Assembly: GCA_019117325.1 (NCBI GenBank)
Contig: DWZY01000369.1
Span: forward strand, 1 to 18,390
DNA length: 18,390 nucleotides
Source: Candidatus Brevibacterium intestinigallinarum
Lineage (GTDB): Bacteria; Actinomycetota; Actinomycetes; Actinomycetales; Brevibacteriaceae
Direction: 5' to 3'
The translations under genes and the position numbers were made by a program. The notes beneath the pieces were generated by a model. The model had not been told where the DNA came from, made no database searches, and worked only from the letters and a program-made list of their open reading frames with translations. Every line of letters starts with the position of its first letter. Within the stretch, counting starts at the first letter, position 1. Positions 14,601 to 18,390 of the stretch are shown piece after piece.

Positions 14601-15443
14601 ATGCGCACACCCCTCACCCTCGCCGCTGCGGTCGCCGCGGGCCTCCTCACTCTCTCGGCCTGCGGCGCCGGCGGCGGAGATGAGCAGACGGTCGGCTCCG
14701 AGTCGGACGGCGTCACGACGCTCACGGTGGGCGTCTCCCCCGTGCCGCACGGCGACATCCTCCGCTTCGTCGACGAGAACCTCGCATCCGACGCCGGGCT
14801 CGACCTCGAGATCAAGGAATTCACCGACTACACCGCGCCCAACAAGGCACTGGTCGACGGCGACCTGGACGCGAACTACTTCCAGCACCTCCCGTACTAC
14901 GAGTCGGAGGTCGAGGGACAGGGCTACGACCTCGCCCACTTCGAGGGCGTCCACATCGAGCCCTTCGCGCTCTACTCGGAGTCGATCGACAGCGTCGACG
15001 ACCTGCCGGACGGCGCGACGATCGGCATCAACAACGATCCGTCGAACCAGGGCCGCGCGCTCGACCTGCTGGCGCAGGCGGGCGTCATCGGCCTGTCCGA
15101 CGGCGCTGACGCGGTGACCGCCACGATCCACGACGTCGCGGACAACCCGAAGAACCTCGAGTTCGTCGAGGCCGATGCCGCGCAGCTGGCCCGCACGCTG
15201 GCGGATGTCGACGCGTCCGTCATCAACGGCAACAACGCGCTCGAGGCGGGCCTGTCCCCCACCGAGGACGGCATCCTCGTGGAGGACGGCGAGGGGAACC
15301 CCTACGCGAACTTCCTCGCGGTGCGTGCCGGCGACGAGTCGAACGAGGCGATCGTCGCGCTCGACGAGCTGCTCCACTCCGACGAGGTCAAGCAGTACAT
15401 CGAGGAGAACTGGACGGACGGGGCAGTCCTGCCCGCCTTCTGA
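14601..15443 (+). CDS. metQ: Methionine-binding lipoprotein (NlpA/MetQ family)
   Basis: The extracellular substrate-binding protein of the importer. The 280-residue precursor has a lipoprotein signal peptide (RTPLTLAAAVAAGLLTL) and a lipobox LSAC, so Cys21 should be lipidated and anchored to the membrane. The mature domain has NlpA features: TVGVSPVPHGDIL, the FTDYTAPNKAL block, DANYFQHLPYY, and INNDPSNQGRAL near the ligand site. Family members bind methionine, though some prefer other small amino acids or dipeptides. The ATG follows AAGGAG at 4 bases. It closes the operon and is followed by a strong hairpin. Confidence 0.93.
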   Translation: MRTPLTLAAAVAAGLLTLSACGAGGGDEQTVGSESDGVTTLTVGVSPVPHGDILRFVDENLASDAGLDLEIKEFTDYTAPNKALVDGDLDANYFQHLPYYESEVEGQGYDLAHFEGVHIEPFALYSESIDSVDDLPDGATIGINNDPSNQGRALDLLAQAGVIGLSDGADAVTATIHDVADNPKNLEFVEADAAQLARTLADVDASVINGNNALEAGLSPTEDGILVEDGEGNPYANFLAVRAGDESNEAIVALDELLHSDEVKQYIEENWTDGAVLPAF

Positions 15444-15477
15444 TCCTCGCCTTCCGCGGCACTGCGCGGGAGACCCG

Positions 15478-15513
15478 CTCGCCCCTGTCGTTCCCAAGAA
15501 CGACAGGGGCGAG
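15478..15513. terminator. Bidirectional hairpin terminator between metQ and the UbiB-like gene
   Basis: A perfect 16-bp stem (15478-15493 with 15498-15513) closes a CCAA loop, about 35 bases after the metQ stop and 70 bases beyond the stop of the convergent gene. Being symmetrical, it can serve both strands. No T-run is present. Confidence 0.75.
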
Positions 15514-15585
15514 TGTCGTCCGGAGACGCGGGCCAGCGCGGACCGCGCGCACCGGGACAGGGATGCCCGCGTGCGAGCAGCAGCC

Positions 15586-17622
15586 CTACTCGAGGGCGAC
15601 GAGGGCGTCGGCCCGACGGTCGCGCAGCGCCGGTGCCAGGACGATGGCGGCCAGGATCATGCCGCCCAGCAGCACCCAGGCTCCGAAGTACGTGAAGATC
15701 GTGAGCCCGTGGGCCAGCGGCGGGCCGAAGTCGAACGCCATCATGATGACCCCGGCCAGCACGAGTGCCGTCGCGAGGACGACCTGGACGAGCTGGTCGA
15801 CGACGGTGCGCACGAGAGTGCGGATGAGATCGATGTTGAGCCCGCTGGTGCCGATGTCGAGCGTCCCGTCCTGGAGGTGCTTGACGACGCGCGACAGCTC
15901 GACGGGGAAGTTCGCGACGACCGGACCGGTCGCGTTCGCATACAGCAGCGATCTGCGCAGCGCATCCCGGAGGCTGCGGGACTCCGCGAGCAGCCCCCGG
16001 CCGTGCGCCCGCACCATCCCCAGGAGGTCCGCGGAGGGATCGAGCCGGCGCAGACTGTCCTCGAGCGTCGTGATCGCGCGGAACGCCTGCGCGACGGCGG
16101 CAGGCATCGTGAAGCCGTTGTCGAGGATGAACGTGAGCAGCTCGCTGAAGAATCCCGAGGCCGCTCCCCCGTCGGACCCCGCGGCCGCTGACGAGACGCC
16201 GCCGTCGTACTTGAGCATGATCTGGCCGACCTCGCGCTGCACGTGCCGCAGGTCGATGCCCGGCTGCATGCCGAAGAGGTCGATGACCGCGTTCGTCGCA
16301 GCGAGGGAGTTCTGCTGCTCGAAGGCGAGGAGGAGTTGGAGGACGTCGTGCCGATCGCGGGAGTCGAGCCTGCCGACCGCCCCGAAGTCGATGAGTCCGA
16401 TCCGCGCGGCATCGGAGACCATGATGTTGCCGGCGTGCAGGTCCGCGTGGAAGACACCGGCCTCCAGCATCTGCCGGGCGACGACGACGAAGAGGGCCTC
16501 CGCCATCTCTGCGCGCGCGAGCGTCGAGAGTCCTCCCAGCACCTCCTCCCCGCGGGACAGCGGCCGGCCGGGCATGCGCTCCATGACGATGACCTCGCGG
16601 CCGGACAGCTGCTCGTGGACCATCGGGATCCGCACGAGCGAGCGGGGCCGTGACTCCAGGTCAGCCCGCAGGGCGCGCGTCTGGCGGATCTCGCCGCGGT
16701 AGTCCAGCTCCTCCGCCAGGGAGTCGAGGAAGCCGCGGACGATCCCGGTCAGCCCGATGCCGCGGGCCCACGAGGCGGTGCGCTCGAACCGCTCCGCGAG
16801 CACCATGAGGATGTCCGAGTCGGCCCGCACCTGCCGGCGCAGGTTGGGTCGCTGCACCTTGACGACGACCTCCTCGCCGGTGTGCAGGACTGCGCGGTGG
16901 ACCTGCGCGACCGAGGCCGCCGCGAGCGGTGTGTCGTCGAACTCCGCGCACACGTCCTCGATGGGTGCTCCCCACGTGCGCTCGATGACCGGCCGCACCT
17001 CGGACAGCGGCACCGGGGGCACCTCGGACTGGAGAGCGGAGAACTCCTCGACGAACTCCGACGGAATCATGTCCGCGCGGGTCGCGACGAACTGGCCGAG
17101 CTTCACGAAGGTGACGCCCGCGGCCGCCAGCGCCTGCGCGGTCGTGTGCGCGATCTCGCGCATGGACACCGTCACGCGGATGCTTGTGGGGATCCGCGGC
17201 CGCAGGTAGCGGCGCAGGCCGTAGCGGATGAGGAGGTTCTGGATCTCGCCGATCCGCCGCACACGCCGGTACCAGGTGGGCAGGCGGGAGGCACGGCGCG
17301 CGGCCTGCGAGAAGGACCCGGAGGGCAGGACCAGCTCGATCGCGAGCATGACGTAGAGCTGGATTGCGATGAACCACGCGAAGAGGAGGAGGAAGACCAT
17401 CGCCGCGGGGAAGCTCATTCCCAGGAACGGCAGCGGGCCCCTCTGCACGATCTGGAGCATCTCGAACGCCTGGAGCGACACGGGCCAGATGGACAGGCCC
17501 ATGACGATCGAGACGAGGGTGTTCCGCAGCGCGCCCGTGCCCACGGAGATGAGCCGTCGGACCAGCACGCCGACGATGAGTGCATTGGCGAGGCCCAGCA
17601 CGATCGTCCAGACGATGTCCAT
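15586..17622 (-). CDS. ABC1/UbiB-family atypical kinase with membrane segments at both ends
   Basis: A 678-residue membrane protein containing an ABC1 (ADCK/UbiB) kinase-like domain. The family-specific KxGQ motif is KLGQ at 174-177. The alanine-rich loop AAASVAQVHRA (234-244) replaces the usual glycine loop. The likely ATP lysine is K255 in VVKVQRP, followed by EELDYRGE (304-311), HADLHAGNI (392-400) and the metal-binding DFG at 412-414, all intact. Three hydrophobic segments precede the kinase domain (about 4-25, 35-57, 70-100), and a pair lies at the C-terminus (about 610-635 and 640-668). Known relatives act on quinone or other isoprenoid lipid metabolism as ATPases; in actinobacteria the partner is generally unknown. 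The ATG is preceded by GGAGAGGAG. It lies 45 bases after the dehydrogenase gene and is probably cotranscribed with it. Confidence 0.88.
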   Translation of the reverse strand: MDIVWTIVLGLANALIVGVLVRRLISVGTGALRNTLVSIVMGLSIWPVSLQAFEMLQIVQRGPLPFLGMSFPAAMVFLLLFAWFIAIQLYVMLAIELVLPSGSFSQAARRASRLPTWYRRVRRIGEIQNLLIRYGLRRYLRPRIPTSIRVTVSMREIAHTTAQALAAAGVTFVKLGQFVATRADMIPSEFVEEFSALQSEVPPVPLSEVRPVIERTWGAPIEDVCAEFDDTPLAAASVAQVHRAVLHTGEEVVVKVQRPNLRRQVRADSDILMVLAERFERTASWARGIGLTGIVRGFLDSLAEELDYRGEIRQTRALRADLESRPRSLVRIPMVHEQLSGREVIVMERMPGRPLSRGEEVLGGLSTLARAEMAEALFVVVARQMLEAGVFHADLHAGNIMVSDAARIGLIDFGAVGRLDSRDRHDVLQLLLAFEQQNSLAATNAVIDLFGMQPGIDLRHVQREVGQIMLKYDGGVSSAAAGSDGGAASGFFSELLTFILDNGFTMPAAVAQAFRAITTLEDSLRRLDPSADLLGMVRAHGRGLLAESRSLRDALRRSLLYANATGPVVANFPVELSRVVKHLQDGTLDIGTSGLNIDLIRTLVRTVVDQLVQVVLATALVLAGVIMMAFDFGPPLAHGLTIFTYFGAWVLLGGMILAAIVLAPALRDRRADALVALE

Positions 17623-17667
17623 GGGGCTCCTCTCCTCCGTAGCGGTGCGCGCGGGGGCGCGGCCAGA

Positions 17668-18390
17668 CTAGTGCATGCGCAGTGCGAGTCGGCGGAAGTC
17701 CTCGCCCGCCTCACCGCTGACCAGCGCCGGCTGGGCGTCGGCCAGTGACTGCGGTGTGTCGACCCCGGCACGGACGTACCGTCCGGTCCATCCGTCCAGC
17801 AGGCCCGAGGCGAGGCCGACCGCGAGGTCCGCCACCTCCTGCGGATCGGTCCAGTCTGCACCCGTCCGATGGTCGTGCATCGGCATCGAGCGGGTCATGT
17901 CCGACTCGACGACGCCTGGGGCCATCTCGAAGACGCGCAGGCCCCGGTCGTGGCCGTGGACGACGAGGGATTCCGCGATCCGGAACAGTCCCGCCTTCGA
18001 GGCCGCGTACACCGCGTGCGCGGGTGTCCCGTGGGCGCCGGAGCCGGAGTTGAGGTCGATGATCCGCACGGGCTCGCCCGTCTGCTCCGCGGTGCGGAGC
18101 AGCGCGGGCACGAGGGCGTGGAGGACGCGCACCACGCCGGTGAGGTTCGTGTCGATGACCCCGGCCAGGTCGTCCGCATCCGCCTCCCAGAGCGGGCCCT
18201 CGGTCGCCTCGACGAGACCCGCGTTGTTCACGAGCGTGCGCAGCGGCGTCCCCCACCGCGCGCCGAGGGCCTGGGCCGTGGCCGCGAGGGCGGCCACAGA
18301 CTCCGGATCGGTCACGTCGAGTGCGGTGCCCTCGACGCGTGCGGTCGCGCGCGCCGCGTCGTCGTGGCTGACTCTCCGGGCGATCTCGCC
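17668..18390 (-). CDS. Short-chain dehydrogenase/reductase, N-terminus beyond the right edge
   Basis: The frame runs open to the window edge, so the gene is incomplete; 240 residues are visible. The internal GTG at 18315 is not the true start because the upstream codons in frame (ending RVEGTALD before VTDPES) continue an SDR fold. Visible SDR features are ALDVTDPES after strand 3, NNAG, the active-site Asn in IDTNLTG, serines in DLNSGSG, and YAASK as catalytic Tyr and Lys. A PGVVESDM segment follows the active site. The glycine-rich NAD(P) motif must lie outside the window, about 30-50 residues further. It is a probable cytoplasmic NAD(P)-dependent oxidoreductase of unknown substrate. It ends 45 bases before the UbiB-like gene. 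Confidence 0.88.
   Translation of the reverse strand, partial: GEIARRVSHDDAARATARVEGTALDVTDPESVAALAATAQALGARWGTPLRTLVNNAGLVEATEGPLWEADADDLAGVIDTNLTGVVRVLHALVPALLRTAEQTGEPVRIIDLNSGSGAHGTPAHAVYAASKAGLFRIAESLVVHGHDRGLRVFEMAPGVVESDMTRSMPMHDHRTGADWTDPQEVADLAVGLASGLLDGWTGRYVRAGVDTPQSLADAQPALVSGEAGEDFRRLALRMH

Noticed and set aside
15514..15585. Small GC-rich inverted repeat GCGCGG-A-CCGCGC as a separate terminator for the UbiB-like gene
   Set aside because: It has a one-base loop and short arms; the 16-bp hairpin next to it is a far better terminator for both convergent genes.
1..18390. Mobile element, phage, CRISPR or defence system
   Set aside because: No transposase, integrase, direct-repeat array, tRNA-associated insertion or foreign base composition was seen; the only AT-rich part is the rRNA leader.

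Overview
The window is GC-rich chromosomal DNA with tightly packed genes, GTG starts, 4-base stop/start overlaps and mostly G/C third codon positions. The argCJBDFRGH gene order and the rRNA leader with its TTCTTTGAGAACTCAATAG element are typical of Actinomycetota. The leader looks most like Micrococcales and related families, but the genus cannot be named from this stretch. Everything here reads as core chromosome; no transposase, phage gene, tRNA, CRISPR array or defence gene was found.

Layout: (1) Positions 1-270 hold the AT-rich 5' leader and probable promoter of an rRNA operon transcribed leftwards; the 16S gene itself lies outside the window. (2) On the minus strand follow a CPBP-family membrane protease gene (494-1447) and tyrS (1452-2741), four bases apart. 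(3) Positions 2848-11610, minus strand, carry the complete arginine cluster, transcribed argC-argJ-argB-argD-argF-argR-argG-argH. It ends in a perfect 15-bp hairpin just before tyrS. (4) A quinone oxidoreductase-like gene (11755-12735, plus strand) is divergent from argC and ends in a strong hairpin. (5) A methionine-type ABC importer operon, metN-metI-metQ (12902-15443, plus strand), follows and ends in a hairpin shared with the convergent gene beyond it. (6) On the minus strand lie an ABC1/UbiB-family membrane-anchored kinase-like gene (15586-17622) and a short-chain dehydrogenase cut off by the right edge (17668-18390).

The arginine genes encode conversion of glutamate/N-acetylglutamate to arginine. 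ArgB and ArgC activate and reduce acetylglutamate, and ArgD transaminates it. ArgJ recycles the acetyl group, ArgF carbamoylates ornithine, and ArgG plus ArgH finish the pathway. ArgR is the repressor encoded within the cluster. An ARG-box-like site overlaps the -10 element of argC, placed so that argC would be made from a leaderless mRNA; this is the most informative regulatory detail found. The metNIQ promoter likewise overlaps a 22-bp interrupted palindrome that looks like an operator.

No new biological system was recognised. The findings are mainly regulatory details and gene-context observations in otherwise ordinary housekeeping DNA.
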